Source: Hordeum vulgare subsp. vulgare (lineage: Eukaryota; Streptophyta; Magnoliopsida; Poales; Poaceae). From it: a stretch of DNA of 64,000 nt. Shown piece after piece: positions 36,516-47,790 of the stretch (position 1 is the first letter of the stretch; every line of letters starts with the position of its first letter). The stretch covers positions 429,864,676-429,928,675 of the forward strand of contig NC_058521.1 of NCBI RefSeq assembly GCF_904849725.1. The letters run 5' to 3'. The position numbers and the translations under genes are program-made. A model generated the notes under the pieces. The model had not been told where the DNA came from. It made no database searches and saw only the letters and a program-made list of their open reading frames with translations.

Positions 36516-37595
36516 CTTCATCAATTTCCTAGATGATGTCAACTCATTCAGTTTTGCAGACAGTACATGATCAAAATCAGCAGGTGGCCAGTATTGTTCC
36601 TACATGACAAGAAAAATAAGTTAAGAACCAGTGCAATCTACATAACAAACTAGATTAGGTAGAACTCTGCCTAATGGAAAGGGATTTTGTAGCCACTGGT
36701 TATCATGAAATCATTTTTGCATGTCTATGTTGTCACAAAATTTTCTGCATCACTGACTCAATAATTGTAAAAAGATATATTAAGTGATCAGCGAAGTAAA
36801 TGAGTAATTCTTTTTATTCATGAAGACTAGAAAATTTGGTATTTATAATAAAGGATCATATATCATTTCATTGTGATAAAGTACATGATAAACAAAAGAA
36901 TTAGCAACGGCTGTTTTATATGACCGTGTAGGTTCATTCAAGGTCTTCACGGCCTCGAGTATGATATTTTCTAGCCTGCAGGAACGACATCACAGAGGTA
37001 CATTAAAGCAGTCAAAACCTTGCAAGTTTCTGTTCAAGATACTTGTAGAACAAAGGACATAAAACAAGCATTCCAAACCGGCATATCAAACGGGACACCT
37101 ACCTAGATAGCGATTTATTCCCTGTAGTAAACGTTACAATAGGCTTTATGATAGGCTTCACGTCGACGACGTCATCATCACCGTCAGAGGTGATGGTGGT
37201 GATCGCCGTCGAGTGGCTTTCCTGCTTCGGAGCAGACCTCGGCTTCTTAACCGTGGGCCTTGTCATCACCATCGTCTGCACTTTGTCGCGAGAGCCCGAC
37301 ACGTTCACGGTGACATTCATGTTCCTGTACTTGTCCTGCGATCACGGCCGGCAAACACACACCCGCACAGGCAAACAACCACCTGAATTCCCTGCCTACA
37401 TACAGCGGCTAAAGCTGGCAGGGTCTGGCGGCCCAGGAAACGAACCTTGAGGTCAACGTTGGAGCGGTAGCGCAGGATGTTCCTGAACTCGGGGTCCTTG
37501 AGTATGGTGCACCATTTCCTGGCCCCGTGCTTGCCTATCCCGGCCTTGAGCGCCGCCTCCTCCTCTGCTGTCCACTTCTGCTTCGGCTCCCCCAT
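36516..37595 (-). pseudogene. Captured single Myb histone (SMH) gene fragment
   Basis: Four exons join in phase on the minus strand: 37595-37446, 37335-37103, 36975 to about 36894 (or 36885), and 36599-36516. Exon 1 starts at an ATG with [20 protein letters not shown] and continues through the Myb/telobox-type domain to RSNVDLK. Exon 2 resumes with [11 protein letters not shown] and a linker ending KSLSR. Exon 3 gives LENIILEAVKTLNEPT, the start of the linker-histone (H1/H5) domain; exon 4 gives EQYWPPADFDHVLSAKLNEL. SMH proteins bind telomeric double-stranded DNA in the nucleus. Normal trytophan-containing DKWRN is DKYRN here. The frame ends in TAA soon after exon 4, with an out-of-frame NRNY suggesting an indel; the C-terminal coiled coil was not found. 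Confidence 0.85.
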
Positions 37596-38130
37596 CTGCG
37601 ACTTTGCCCTAGGAGGCGGCTAGGGCTCCCCCTCCTCCTCCTTCGATAACGACAACAGCAACACCAGCTATCGCCGAGCGAATCGGAGGCGGATCTAGAC
37701 CGGGAATCCCACGGGATCAGTTCGGGATCGAGTAATCAACCACTGGATCGATGCCTAGAAAGCTCGTATTCATACGTACCTCGGAGACGAAGGCTGGGGA
37801 TGGGGGCGCGGCGAAGTGGGGCGGGGAGGAGGTGTCGGGGGAGCCGGCGAGGGCGAGGACGAGCAAGAGCAGGAGGTGAGCCCAGAGTGGGCGCTGCTGC
37901 CACCTCCGATGGAAGGAGGGGCGCCGCTGGTCGAGGAACAGGCACCGCTGCGTCGTCGGGTCGAGGAGGCCCGCCGGCCGCACCATCCCCGTCGGCCGGG
38001 GAGGAGGTTCCCCTTCTCGTCCACGCGCCCATCAGATCGGCACGACAGGTTGGGTGGGGGTAGGGGAGAGGTGGCCGCCGCCGGCTGGTTGGGTGGATCT
38101 GGGATTAGGGGGGAGGAATGACGCCTAGGG
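37596..38130 (-). promoter_or_regulatory. GC-rich upstream region of the captured SMH fragment
   Basis: A strongly GC-rich block directly upstream of the SMH ATG, very unlike the AT-rich DNA on both sides. It reads as the original gene's 5' leader and promoter-proximal region taken up with the exons. Many overlapping open frames in it are a composition effect. No TATA box is obvious. Confidence 0.45.
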
Positions 38131-38654
38131 ATGTTTGGGCCGGTGGGTTGGATGTCCGGATGGATGGATATACGGATGGATGGATGTTTGACACGTCATT
38201 GATCCATGCCATAGCAGATTCCATCAATCATAATTAAGCTTATATAAAAAAATGTTTGTTTGTTTCTCTTATATTTTATCCTGTTATAGTTTGTTACAAT
38301 GAGCCAATATTGTCCAGATTTGTGTATGTTGGTATGACAAACAACATTGTTAAAGAGATTTTACATTTTGTGTGCAAAAAAAAATCATTTTCTATTTTCG
38401 AAGTGCGAGAAAATAGGTTTTGTAAAGAACGTACCAAACCTTTGTTGTAAAAATGTAGCAACTCATTTAAAAATATAGTAGACCATCTATTATGTATAAT
38501 ATAAAATATTATGACACACCACAAACCAGTCCATTAACAAGCACGAAGGATAAAATACCAGCCCAATTAAAAGTAAGATGAAAAAAATAGCCCAACAAAA
38601 AAGTGGTATAAAAAACAATATAAAAGTAAGATGAAAAAAATAGCCAACAGAAAA

Positions 38655-38904
38655 GTAAGATGAAAAAAAATACATTTTACGATGTTTTTATAATCGTCGT
38701 AAACATTATGTTACATCGTGTTACGATGTTATTATAATTGTCGTAAAAGTTATGACGATCTCATCTTATGCGGTTACGACGTTTTTGACTCACATCGTCG
38801 TAATTTATATGTAGATTTGATCCCCTCAAACGGTTTACGATGATCTCGGATGAAATCGTCGTAGATTTATGACGAATTCATCAACGACATTTTAAAAAAC
38901 GTGA
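38655..38904. repeat. CACTA right subterminal repeats
   Basis: At least five copies of a motif related to ATCGTCGTAA in both orientations (near 38691, 38735, 38779, 38803, 38857). Just before, AAAGTAAGATGAAAAAAATA occurs about three times (38568-38670). Confidence 0.8.
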
Positions 38905-38928
38905 AGTATGAGCATATTTCTTGTAGTG
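38905..38928 (-). repeat. CACTA right terminal inverted repeat
   Basis: Reversed it starts CACTACAAGAAATATGCT, matching the left end. Followed by the ACA target duplication at 38929-38931. Confidence 0.88.
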
Positions 38929-38931
38929 ACA

Positions 38932-40806
38932 ATTGATGCTCCTACTTGATTTCTACTTTTGCGATGTCAAACATCGCGAATAGATCAGGGATAATCATAT
39001 CTATCCCTGATATGTTATAGTTCATCAGGAAGCTCTGTAGCTTGGTGGTAGTGACTTTGGAGAACTATGTCAATCACTATCTCATATGGAAGGTCAACTC
39101 CAACTCGATTCAAGTGATTGTAGTACTCAGACAATCTGAGCACATGCTCAACGATTGAGCTTTTATACCTTACTTCGTAGACTAAGAATCTTGTCGGAGG
39201 TCTCATACCTCTCAACAAGGACACGAGCCTGAAATCCCAATTTCAGCTTTTGGAACATCTCGTATGTCCCGCGACATTCGAAACGTCCTCTGCACCTCAA
39301 TTCTAAGTCGTTTAAGTATTATGCACTGAACTATCATGTAGTCATCAATAACGTGTATGTCGGATGTTCGCAACATCTATAGACGACGCTCGGGGTTTAG
39401 TACATCGAGCGGTGCATTAAGGACATAAGCCTTTTGTACAACAAAGAGGACAATCCTCAGTTTGCGGACCTGGTCCGCATAATTGCTACTATCATCTTTC
39501 AACTAAAATTTCTCTAGGAACATATTAAAAATGGTAGAGCTACAACGCAAGCTACAACATAATTTGCAAAGACCTTTTGACTATGTTCATCATAATTAAG
39601 TTCATCTAATCAAATTATTTAATGAACTCCCACTTAGATCGACATCCCTCCAGTCATCCAAGTGATACATGATCCATGTCGACTAGGTCGTGTCCGATCA
39701 TCATGTGAGATAGACTAGTCATCAATTGTGAACATCTCCATGTTGATCTTATCTCCATATGACTCATGTTCGACCTTTCGGTCTATCGGTTCCGAGGCCA
39801 TGTTGTACATGCTAGGCTTGTCAAGTCAAACTAAGTGTTATGCGTGTGTAAATCTGGCTTACACCCGTTGTATGTTAACGTTAGAATATATCACACCCGA
39901 TCATCACGTGGTGCTTTGAAACAACGGTCCTTCGCAACGGTGCACACTTAGGGGGAACACTTTTCTTGAAATTTTAGTGAGGGATCATCTTACTTACTAC
40001 CGTTGTTCTAAGAAAATAAGATATAGAAACATGATAAACATCACATGCAAATCATATAGTGACATGATATGGACAATATCATCTTGCTCGTTTGATCTCC
40101 TTCTTCGGGGCATGGCATGATCATCATTGTCACCAGCATGACACCATGATCTCCATCATCATCATCTCCATCATTGTGTCTCTGTAAAGTCGTCTCGCCA
40201 ACTATTACTTCTACTACTATGGCTAACGGTTAGCAATAAACTAAAGTAATCACATGGCGTCGCATCTCATACAATAAATTAAGCCAACACCTATGGCTCC
40301 TGCCGGTTGTCATACTCATCGACATGCAAGTCATGAATCCTATTACAAGAACATGATCAATCTCATACATCACATATATATCATCACATCCTTTTCACCA
40401 TATCACATCACATAGCATACCCTGCATAAACAAGGTAGACGTCCTCTAATTGTTGTTGCAAGTTTTAGGTGGCGAATTTGTGTTTCTAGCAAGAATGCTT
40501 CTTACATACTTGACAGCCACAACATTGATATGCCATTACTATTTACCCTTCATAAGGACCCTCTTCATCGAATCCGGTCCGACTAAAGTGGGAGAGATAG
40601 ACACCCGCTAGCCACCTTATGCAACAAGTGCATGTCAGGCAGTGGAACCAGTCTCACGTAAGAGTACGTGTAAAGTTGGTCCGGACCGCTTCATCCCACG
40701 ATGCCGCCGAATCAAGATAAGACTAGTAACGGCAAGCATACTGACCATATCATCGCCCACAACTTATTTGTGTTCTACTCGTGCATAGAATCTAGGCATA
40801 GACCTA
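38932..40806 (-). pseudogene. Angela/BARE copia leader and gag, decayed
   Basis: The first part (40806 down to about 39300) is leader and gag without long open frames. At 39224-39015 the gag core is visible: SSIVEHVLRLSEYYNHLNRV and EIVIDIVLQS, the pattern of copia gag that packs RNA into particles. Degraded codons then match the gag segment just before the CACTA insertion. The other half continues at 20137. The CACTA insertion thus lies inside gag. Confidence 0.75.
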
Positions 40807-40818
40807 GCTCTGATACCA
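40807..40818 (-). other. Primer binding site (tRNA-iMet type)
   Basis: TGGTATCAGAGC on the minus strand, one base from the LTR end, complementary to the 3' end of initiator tRNA-Met, the usual primer for Angela/BARE copia. Confidence 0.92.
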
Positions 40819-42970
40819 CTGTTGGGTAACGTAGTAATAATTCATAATTTTCCTACGTGTCACCAAGGTCATCTAGGAGAAGCTAGCAATGAGTGAGGGA
40901 GAGCATCTTCATACCGTTGAAGATCGCAAAGCTGCAGCATTACTATGAACGCGGTCAATGGAGTCGTACTCGCGGCGACTCAAATCGCGGAAGATCCGAT
41001 CCGAACACCGAACGTACGGTGTCTCCGCATTCAACATACCTATAGCCCGGGGACGTCTCCTCCTTCTTGATCCATCAAGGAGGGAGGAGAAGTTGAGGGA
41101 TAACTCCGGCAGCACGACGGTGTGGTGGCGATGGAGCTATGTGGTTCTCCGGCAGGGCTTCGCCAAGCACCACGGAGGAGGAGAATAGGGAGAGGTAGGG
41201 TTGTTCCAAGTGGTGATGTTCAAGGTGTGTGAAGCCGTCCCAAAACCCTATCTATTTATAGGAGGGATGGAGAGGGGGCCGGCCACCCTAGGGTTTCCCT
41301 AGGTGGTGTGGCGGCAGCCCTAGGGGATTAGGAGAGGCGGTTCCCTAGGGGTGGCTTGCCACCCAAGGCAGCCCCCACGCTCTAGGGTTTGGCCCCTTGC
41401 GCGTTGGGACTCAACCCTTGCTCGCACCAGCCCACCAGGGGCTGGTTCCCTTCTCCTTTCAGCCCTTGCAGCCCTCTGGGACAGGTGGACCCCCGGTACC
41501 CTTTCGGTGGTCCCGGTACAATACCGATAAACCCCGAAACCTTTCCGGTGGCTGAAAACGGTCTTCCCATATATAAATCTTTACCTTCGGACCACTCCGA
41601 AACTCCTCGTGACGTTTGGGATCTCATCTGGGACTACGAACAACCTTTGGTAACCACATATACAATTCCCGTAACAACTCTAGCGTCACCGAACCGTAAG
41701 TGTGTGGACTCTATGGGTTCGGGAACCATGTAGACATGGCCGAGACATCTCTCCGTCCAATAACCAACAGCGGGGTCTATATTTCCATGTTGGCTCCCAC
41801 ATGTTCCATGATGATCTCATTGAATGAACCACGATGTCGAGGATTCAATTAATCCCGTATGCAATTCCCTTCGTCTATCAGTATGACACTTGCCTGAGAT
41901 TCGATCCTCGGTATCCCTATACCTTGTTCAATCTCGTTACCGGCAAGTCTCTTTACTCGTTATGTAACACATCATCCCGCGTGTTAGAGCATATATCTCC
42001 ATATGTGGTTTTGGTAATTGATGACAATTTCTATGGACTAATGGTTGCCTTAAGTTATATTTATAGGATTTGTCCATAGGCATTTCTTGAAGTCCATCTG
42101 TCGGGTTCAAGGAGTTTATGTGATGACCAAGATGTTATTCAAGGTATTTTCCAAAGAATGGTCATAGAAACACTAGGTTGATCAAGATCTCAGACAAAGA
42201 GTAAATCAAGATGATCAACACACAAAGCATATAAGATGTACCGAGAGGGATCATGTGATCCCATGATATGGTAAGCATTGTCCATTACGTGTTTATGTAC
42301 TAACCCATGGTCTTTGTGAGACTCCTATGTGGGGGTTATGTGTGTTTCCATTGGGCTTGCGTCAAAAGGAAGATCTCATACAACCCATGAAGGATGACGT
42401 CAAGTGGTGATCGTCATCAAGATTGTGGTGTGCAAGTTCAAGTGGATCAGCACGAATATATCATTGAAACTATTGTCAATGATCATGTGTTGATAAGGAC
42501 AACCTCATGTGCTAACAAGGACAAGATCAAGATAAGCATTCCTGAGCACTACATGCTTGATTCTTGTGGATGTTCATATGGTGGACAAATGAAGATGAAT
42601 ACATAAGCTAGGCTTTCTGCATTATGTATGGGAAAGCTACTTGAAGACTTCGTCATGTCTTGCTTTCAACTTGAGCCAAGAAGGAACAACAACATCAAGC
42701 TCAGGTGAAAGGGCTAACTCAAAGGTATCAGTTCCTTTGACGTTAGTTGTGCGGAGTGATGATCAGCGAATAAAAGTATACACTCAAGTATGGATCATCA
42801 GTACTCTTTTATGATTCTTGAGTCCTTAGGGATCCCGCACTATTAAGAGGGGATCACAGGTTTTGCGATGAACTTGCTCAAACTACATCATCACTCTCTG
42901 CTCAGACCACATCTCCACTGTTTTGTTGTTATCTGAAAACAGAACCAGTGCCTTGGACATCCGGCTTTCT

Positions 42971-43458
42971 CCGGACGTCCGAGGACCGGACGACCGACTA
43001 GTTCGGAAATCTGGAATCCTATACCAGAGAAATCAGAGCCATATAACTCGGACTTCCGGCTCCCTCCGGACGTCCGAGGCCCGGATGTCCGGCCATGTCC
43101 CGGAAATCCGGAAGCCTGCACCAGTAGAAGTTGAGTTCTATATCTCAGAAATCCGGCTCCCTCCGGACGTCCGAGCGCCGGACGTCCGACACCCGTCGGA
43201 AATCCGGAACCCACCACCAGTAGAAGTTGAGCTGTATAACTCGGATTTCCGGTCCTCTCCGGACGTCCGGTGGCTGATAAATTCAACATAGGTTCAGTCG
43301 TATCTACAGGCCTCGGACGACCGACCCCTGTCGGACGTCCGGTCGCTGTTTAATTCAAAATAGTTTCAGTCGTATCTACAGGCCTCGGACGACCGACCCC
43401 TGACGGACGTCCGACCCCTCGCGGACGCCCGGACTTCTGACAACTGTCGGACGTCCGG
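42971..43458. promoter_or_regulatory. Cluster of eight GGACGTCC palindromes
   Basis: Eight exact GGACGTCC sites, and several one-base variants such as GGACGACC, in 488 bases, ending about 47 bases before the TATA box. GACGTC is the core of sites bound by plant bZIP factors of the TGA type. The spacing suggests an LTR enhancer, though it may be a sequence repeat without that role. Confidence 0.55.
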
Positions 43459-43504
43459 ACCCTGTGTGACTTAAAGTGTCCCCAATGGCTCTTTTTCTCT
43501 CCCC

Positions 43505-43513
43505 ACTATAAAT
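43505..43513 (+). promoter_or_regulatory. TATA box of the TGTTAG-type LTR
   Basis: CTATAAATA in CCCCACTATAAATACC, followed by a pyrimidine-rich stretch. A standard plant core promoter in the expected part of an LTR. Confidence 0.7.
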
Positions 43514-44469
43514 ACCCCCCCTCCCACTTCGTGAGAGGGTTGCCTAACACAGCCTTATCCTCATAAGAACACATTTCCACCTCACACACATTTGCTCACT
43601 CCAAATCTTAGATCCTAAGAGCATTTGTGAGCCCCTTTGAGAGTTGTTCCAATCAAAAGATAGATCGTCTCCCTCTCCTTCTCTCAACCCAAGCTATTTG
43701 TGATTTGAGCAAGTTTTGAGCATTCCCCGTGATCTTGTTACTCTTGGAGGTTGGAGACTCCTAGGCGGTAGGAGTTCTTCGGAGAGGAATCAATCTGTGT
43801 GATTTCCCCGGAAAAGTTTGTGAGGGTTTGGAAGCCACCTCAAAGTCTTACCACTAGTGGTTGAGAAACGCCTTCGTGGTGTTATCTCAAAGGGAGAATA
43901 GGGTGAGCCTTCGTGGCGTTGGTGTGCCTTCGTGGTAACATCCACCTCTCTAACGGTGACTAGCTTCCCTCCAAGGAAGTGAACATCGGGATACATCTTC
44001 GTCTCAGTGACCTTGGTTATCCTTAACCCTAACTCCTTACTTGTGGTTTACTTGTGTTACTTGAGCATACATACATTGCACATTGTTTGTGCTCATTATA
44101 TTGTGTTGGCTATTTCTTGTACAAGATTAATCATTCAAGCATACCCTCTATATCCACACGTACATACTTGCAGCCCTTGATATATCGTGCGATATAGTGT
44201 GATCTAGTATCTTGTGTTGTTCACCTACTTGTCGTGTGATATAGCTCAAGTAAGTTTGTGTAACTTACTTGTGCTTGTTAGTAACTGCATTGTGTCCATC
44301 TTGGTAGATCGTGTTGTTGATACACGTTGCAGTGCCTAGTGCATTTAGGATTTGTGCTTGACAAGTACCCTCTTAGTTTATTTCCGCATTAGGTTCAAGT
44401 CAAATCTGAAGAAGTTTTTAAATAGCCTATTCACCCCCCCCCCCTCTAGGCGTCATCGAGGTCTTTTCA

Positions 44470-44657
44470 CCGCGGCTAACTCCTTAGTCACATTGAGCTC
44501 ATTATGATGATTCATTACCGAGTGGGCCCAGAGATACCTCTCCGTCACACGGAGCGACAAAACCCAGTCTTGATTTGTACCAACCCAAGAGACACTTTCG
44601 GCGATACCTGTAGTGCACCTTTATAATCACCTAGTTACGTTGTGACGTTCGATACAC
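44470..44657 (-). repeat. Duplicated 188-bp piece of the Angela/BARE LTR
   Basis: Starts CCGCGGCTAACTCC and repeats the sequence found again at 47791-47978, with about three substitutions. Both copies share changes that the 3' LTR (16375 onward) lacks, so the duplication arose from this 5' LTR. It ends in a shared CACCC at the join to the LTR tail that follows. Confidence 0.9.
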
Positions 44658-44702
44658 CCCCCCTCTAGGCGTCATCGAGGTCTTTTCAATTGGTATCAGA
44701 GC
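44658..44702 (+). other. LTR tail and primer binding site of the second TGTTAG-type body
   Basis: CCCTCTAGGCGTCATCGAGG...TTTTCA repeats the last bases of the LTR at 44445-44469, then TGGTATCAGAGC at 44691-44702 gives a tRNA-iMet primer site. This marks the start of an internal region on the plus strand whose LTR is missing except for this tail. Confidence 0.85.
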
Positions 44703-44744
44703 TAGGTCTCTCTTTAATTAGGTTTCACGACCTATAGAGTATCG

Positions 44745-46958
44745 ATGTCGACTATTGGATTAGTGCACAATGGCATCTTTGACTTTGATGGCACAAATTA
44801 TACCCTATGGAGAATTCATATGCTTCATCACTTTCGGGCCATGGGCCCAAATACTTTACGAATTGTTCTTGTAGGGATTGCCGACAAAAATGATGATGCA
44901 TCTTCATCTACTAACGTAATGTATCTTGATTGTGAGGCCTTTCTTGCCATTCATCGAACCATAAGTCCTAAAGTGTTTAAGTCTATCTCGACTTGCAAGT
45001 CAGCTCATGAAGTTTGGACTAAACTTGAAGATATATATGGTGGGTCCAATCTTGATGAAGACGATATTATGATGAAGGTGTTGGTGCATGAGCTCTTCAC
45101 TCTTTTCGATCTTAAAGAGTCCACCACTACTTCCATATCCGATTGCTTGCACACCTCAGCATCTTCTATCTCACAAGGTAATGACATGGTGGGTGAAGAA
45201 ATATATGTTGATGAAAATGCCATAGCCTCTATGGACACGAGCATATCTAGCACCACACATAGTGTAAATTATTGTGCTGATAGGTCATGCATTTCACCTA
45301 AAGATTCCTTGACAAATGTCTGTGGTGATATGCCTCCTTCCTCGTGTCCTCTTGATCAAAATATCTTGTTTCTCCCTAGTTTCTCTATGACTAATCATTT
45401 AGGGGATATCAAGAAATATGAAGTACTTTTGACTAATGAAGAATCTGATTCACCAAAAGAATCATCATCAACTCCTCCAGTTCACATGTGCCTCATGGCA
45501 AGAGGTAATAATGAGGTATCATCTTCCCTGTGCAATAACGATGATATTTGCGATGAGGATGATGATGATGACCTGACTGAAAATATCTATGTGATCAGTA
45601 AAATTCTTCATAAAGCTAAAAATAACGCTCTTCAAAGATTCCAAGATGTTCTTGCTTACTTTGAAAATTGTAATGATTCACTTAATCTTGAACAAGATAA
45701 AAGTGAACAACTTGAACATGAATTTGAGAAGAGTCATCAAGCATGTAGAGACTTAAGATCTTCAAAAGGAGAGATTGAAGTTGCTCATGATAAACTTAAA
45801 AAGGATTTTGAGGTCCTTCTCCTTGAATGCAATAATGTCAAGGGAGAGCTCATCAAAACCTCTAAGATCTATGAGGAGCTTCAATCTACTCATGAGAAGT
45901 CTCTATTTGCTACTTACTCCTCTCATATTGTTGATGATACTTGTACATCTAACTCTACCTCATTTGAAGTATCAACATTGAAGGAGAATGTTGCGCTACG
46001 TGCTCAACTTGATTTACTAACTAGCAATTATGGGAAGTTGGAAGAAAACCATGTAATTCTCACAAGCTCTCATGCCGATCTTCTAACATCCCATAATGTG
46101 CAAAAGTTAGCTCATGAGGCTATCATCACCAAGGTAACATCACGCGAGCCTCATATGGACAATGGCACTACTTCTAGTCAAAGTACTATATTTCCATGTG
46201 CTAGTCCTCGTAATTCGTCTACTCATAATGTTGCTACCTCGTGTGATGAATTACTTTCCTTGCCTTGTTGCTCTAACATTGAAGCTTACACTTCCTCTAG
46301 TACTTGCATTGATACTAACCGTGCATAGGAAATCAAAGAGCTCAAGGCCCAAGTCACTTCTTTGAAGAAAGACTTGGAACAATGTCATGAAGGGATGCCC
46401 ACACTCAACAATGTCCTGTGTGAGAAAACATCTCCGAATGACAAAAATGAGTTTGGAGTAAACTCAAACAAGAACAAGAGGGGCCTAGAACAAGTCAAGA
46501 ATTCGGCCAAAATCATTTGCTTCAAGTGCAAAGTCAAAGGGCACCATGTTAGATCTTGCCCTCTGAAGACGAAGTCTCAAAGTCACAAGCAACAAGGGAA
46601 GCGGCCACAAACTCAATCACATATTCAACTACAAGTTGAAGGAAGGCCTCTTCCCAATAAGACCCAAGCCAACACTCCCCGAGGTGAGAAATCAACTTGG
46701 AAGAAAGCAAAGGGTAGATGTTGCTACTTATGTCGTGAGAAGGGTCACGTCGCTTCGTCTTGCACAAGAGGTAACTTATCCAACCCAATCACTATTGATG
46801 ATATCTATTCCCTTGGGAAGGATAAGATTGGAAATGTGTTTTCCAAGTTTGTTGGTACTCAAGATGGTGTCAAGAAAAGAACCATTTTGGTTGCCAAGCC
46901 TATTGTGATTAACCTCTTAGGACCCAATGTAGTTGGGGACCAACAAGCTCAAACTTGA
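44745..46958 (+). pseudogene. Copia-type gag with two zinc knuckles, no pol
   Basis: ATG at 44745 lies 43 bases after the primer site. The N-terminal ~125 residues are copia gag-like (FDGTNYTLWRIHMLHHF, YLDCEAFLAIHRTI, SAHEVWTKLEDIYGG). An acidic, then coiled-coil middle follows (about residues 280-460). Two complete CCHC zinc knuckles, CFKCKVKGHHVRSC and CYLCREKGHVASSC, lie near 46525 and 46720. TAG at 46326-46328 splits the frame, which resumes in phase. After the stop at 46956-46958 no protease, integrase or RT is present. Gag would package RNA; replication must depend on another element. The length and domain order resemble SIRE/Maximus-type gag. Confidence 0.85.
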
Positions 46959-47790
46959 TCAATAGGTGACTATGGAGGACATTAGAGACTTGGATACATA
47001 ATGAAGAATTAAGGGGTCTTCATCATTCATATTATCTCAAGCCAAGTCATTTGGATTATCGAGTTTCTATCTTATATCCAATGTGCCTCCTTCTCGTAAC
47101 TTATACTTAAACTGTTTACATTGTTAGGTGCTTGCTCCTTTGCATGTTGTGGTTTTGTACCTTGCATGCGTTTGTATATGTTGTGCTTCCAACTTGCTTA
47201 TCTTGAGTAATCGAGTATGGGTATGTTGGTTTGCATATCATGTACATGCGAGTCTTGTATTGAGCCTTTTGTGTCTTGTTTTTATTTTTGTTGGCTCTTG
47301 TGAGAGATTAATGGATTATCCCATTGTGGGGGAGTGATGTGCTTTGCACACCTCTCAATCCTATAAATGTGTATACATGGGGAATACCACTTAGTTTTGA
47401 TATTTCAAGATTATCTAGTTTCTATGTGGTACGTCTTACTCATGAGAAATTCAAATTCTATATGGTCCATTAATTATCTCTTGTTGGTTTCAATTTGCCA
47501 CTTGTTAATATTGTTGGTTTATCACATTATGGGGGAGTAATATGCTATGTGCATATTACAAACCTTGAAAATGTGTACATTTGAGGTGTTGCCACTTAGT
47601 GTTGATATTGTAAATTATCCTGTTCCTAGGTGGCATGTTATCTCTACAAGTGTCATATGCTTGCGTTTTATGGGTAAAGATGATCTTGGATATATATTTG
47701 TGATCTACCAATGAGTATCATTTTGAAAATACTTCTTGTCCTTGACAATTGGTATTCCCATCATGTGATTGGAATTGCTAATCATCTTTA
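46959..47790 (+). other. Non-coding 3' part of the TGTTAG-type body, with a degenerate ~200-bp repeat
   Basis: No coding similarity. Two related segments (about 47300-47432 and 47505-47633) share GGGGGAG[TA]AT.TGCT.TG, AATGTGTA and CCACTTAGT.TTGATAT. No 3' LTR is found. The sequence ends at 47790 and CCGCG of the host LTR follows at once. Confidence 0.6.

Larger units (their letters stand above)
20138..38928. mobile_element. CACTA transposon, non-autonomous, carrying a host gene fragment
   Basis: The left end reads CACTACAAGGAATATGCT and the right end, reversed, CACTACAAGAAATATGCT. The inverted repeats cover roughly 24 bp with a few mismatches. A 3-bp target duplication ACA flanks both sides (20135-20137 and 38929-38931), as expected for CACTA elements. 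Joining the flanks restores the copia gag. Copies of ATCGTCGTAA or its complement are spread over both subterminal regions. No TNP2-type transposase or TnpA-like frame was found, so mobility would depend on another element. Without the nested gypsy the element is about 6.4 kb. It contains an SMH gene fragment on the minus strand. Confidence 0.88.
41982..44469 (+). repeat. Solo-like LTR of a TGTTAG-type element
   Basis: 2.49 kb from TGTTAGAGCATATATCTCC to GAGGTCTTTTCA, flanked on both sides by the target duplication CCGCG (41977-41981 and 44470-44474). It contains a TATA box at 43505-43513 preceded by eight GGACGTCC palindromes. A C run at 44433-44445 lies near its end. The LTR itself carries no gene. 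The flanking duplication on both sides of a single LTR is the mark of a solo LTR, but a second body of the same element follows 188 bases later. Confidence 0.85.

Noticed and set aside
37717..38121. Several overlapping frames upstream of the SMH fragment
   Set aside because: Pro/Arg/Gly-rich low-complexity translations from a GC-rich leader; no start context or similarity.
40807..40818. tRNA-like sequences at the primer sites
   Set aside because: Only the 12-18 bases complementary to a tRNA 3' end are present, so these are primer sites and not tRNA genes.
44745..46958. Possible host gene for a zinc-knuckle coiled-coil protein
   Set aside because: A primer site 43 bases upstream, an LTR tail before it and copia gag similarity show that it belongs to a retroelement.
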